Source of the DNA: Bifidobacterium breve
Lineage (GTDB): Bacteria > Actinomycetota > Actinomycetes > S36-B12
Direction: 5' to 3'
Assembly (NCBI GenBank): GCA_943328365.2
Contig: CALPZT020000111.1
Coordinates: 1 to 5,940 of the forward strand
Length of the DNA stretch: 5,940 bases
The position numbers and the translations under genes are program-made. The notes below the pieces were generated by a model. It did no database searches and was not told where the DNA came from. It saw only the letters and a list, made by a program, of their open reading frames with translations. Positions 5,691 through 5,940 of this stretch are shown here, piece after piece; the first letter of the stretch is position 1, and each line of letters opens with the position of its first letter.

Positions 5691-5695
5691 AGGGC
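5674..5695. repeat. Hairpin, 6-bp stem plus inner CCG/CGG and AAA loop
   Basis: GCCCTC (5674-5679) pairs with GAGGGC (5690-5695). Inside, CCG (5680-5682) pairs with CGG (5686-5688) around an AAA loop, with T5689 bulged. It could be a weak terminator on either strand, but no T-run follows. It lies at the outer end of the transposase remnant, just upstream of the second BrnT-like gene. Confidence 0.4.
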
Positions 5696-5716
5696 TGCCG
5701 TGTTGATCTCTGAGTT

Positions 5717-5940
5717 GTGTTACACGTTAATGAGTGGACGAGAGTCGAGTTCATCCAGTCGGCTCGCAGTCACAAGATCGGCAAGGCGCGTGTCTGGCAG
5801 GTGCTGGCGAACCCGGGGGTCGTGGACCGGATCGTCGAGGAGCATGACCCTGGGTCCGCTTGCTGATCCTGGGAGACGACGACACCGGTCGAGCTTTGGA
5901 GGTGATCGCGGTCGAGGCCCGCAAGACCCCATAGATACGC
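5717..5940 (+). pseudogene. Second BrnT-like gene, broken by a one-base frameshift, runs to window edge
   Basis: The frame from GTG 5717 (only start after TGA 5711-5713) encodes WTRVEFIQSARSHKIGKARV, then WQVLANPGVVDRIVEEHD, and stops at TGA 5864-5866. The neighbouring frame, from CCC at 5848, continues PWVRLLILGDDDTGRALEVI and AVEARKTP to TAG 5932-5934. Joined at about 5847/5848 these give one BrnT-like protein: SARSHKI corresponds to SARKHGI of the intact gene at 750, and LLILGDDDTGRALEVIAVE to LLVIGDNGHGTLLELVLVP. A single missing base in the C run at 5848-5850 explains the shift. The expected C-terminal VIHxMxxR segment is absent before the TAG, so there may be a second lesion, or the gene may continue in another frame outside the window. 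No good ribosome binding site precedes GTG 5717; a short symmetric GTGTTACAC sits at 5717-5725. I read it as a pseudogene. A sequencing error cannot be excluded from one sequence. Confidence 0.6.

Noticed and set aside
1..5940. CRISPR array or long tandem repeats
   Set aside because: No regularly spaced repeats of CRISPR size were seen; only the short repeats listed.

Overview
The window is high-GC DNA with GTG and ATG starts, overlapping stop/start codons and protein families typical of Actinobacteria, so an actinomycete is the likely source. The species cannot be named from the sequence. Intact genes alternate with decayed fragments, as expected in or beside a genomic island.

Left part (1 to about 1284). 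This part holds the C-terminal end of a DUF2075/Schlafen-type DNA/RNA helicase, an antisense remnant of a NYN-domain nuclease, and a tight two-gene unit. The unit encodes a BrnT-like small protein and a small helix-turn-helix protein, and a perfect 17-nt palindrome covers its ribosome binding site. It is followed at once by the 3' part of a tRNA gene (T arm, 3' acceptor strand and discriminator A, most like tRNA-Lys) whose 5' part is missing. This is the scar expected at the distal end of an element integrated into a tRNA 3' end. The orientation suggests that the left part is element and that the host backbone starts to the right.

Middle (1285 to 5235). A stretch of about 340 bases has no intact gene and may hold a decayed antisense GAF-like coding fragment. 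It is followed by a large SNF2-family helicase/translocase gene with a full motor but without the N-terminal domain expected for its HelZ-like family. A SWIM zinc-finger gene overlaps it by 4 nt. The two are almost certainly one translational unit, and probably a DNA translocase with a DNA- or protein-binding partner.

Right part (5236 to 5940). This part is debris: a frameshifted IS6-family transposase remnant on the minus strand, an unidentified open segment in the same orientation, and a second BrnT-like gene on the plus strand broken by a one-base frameshift and running to the window edge.

No CRISPR array, rRNA or complete tRNA was found. The points most worth following up are the tRNA scar next to the BrnT-like/HTH pair with its operator-like palindrome, and the N-terminally shortened SNF2 gene with its SWIM partner.
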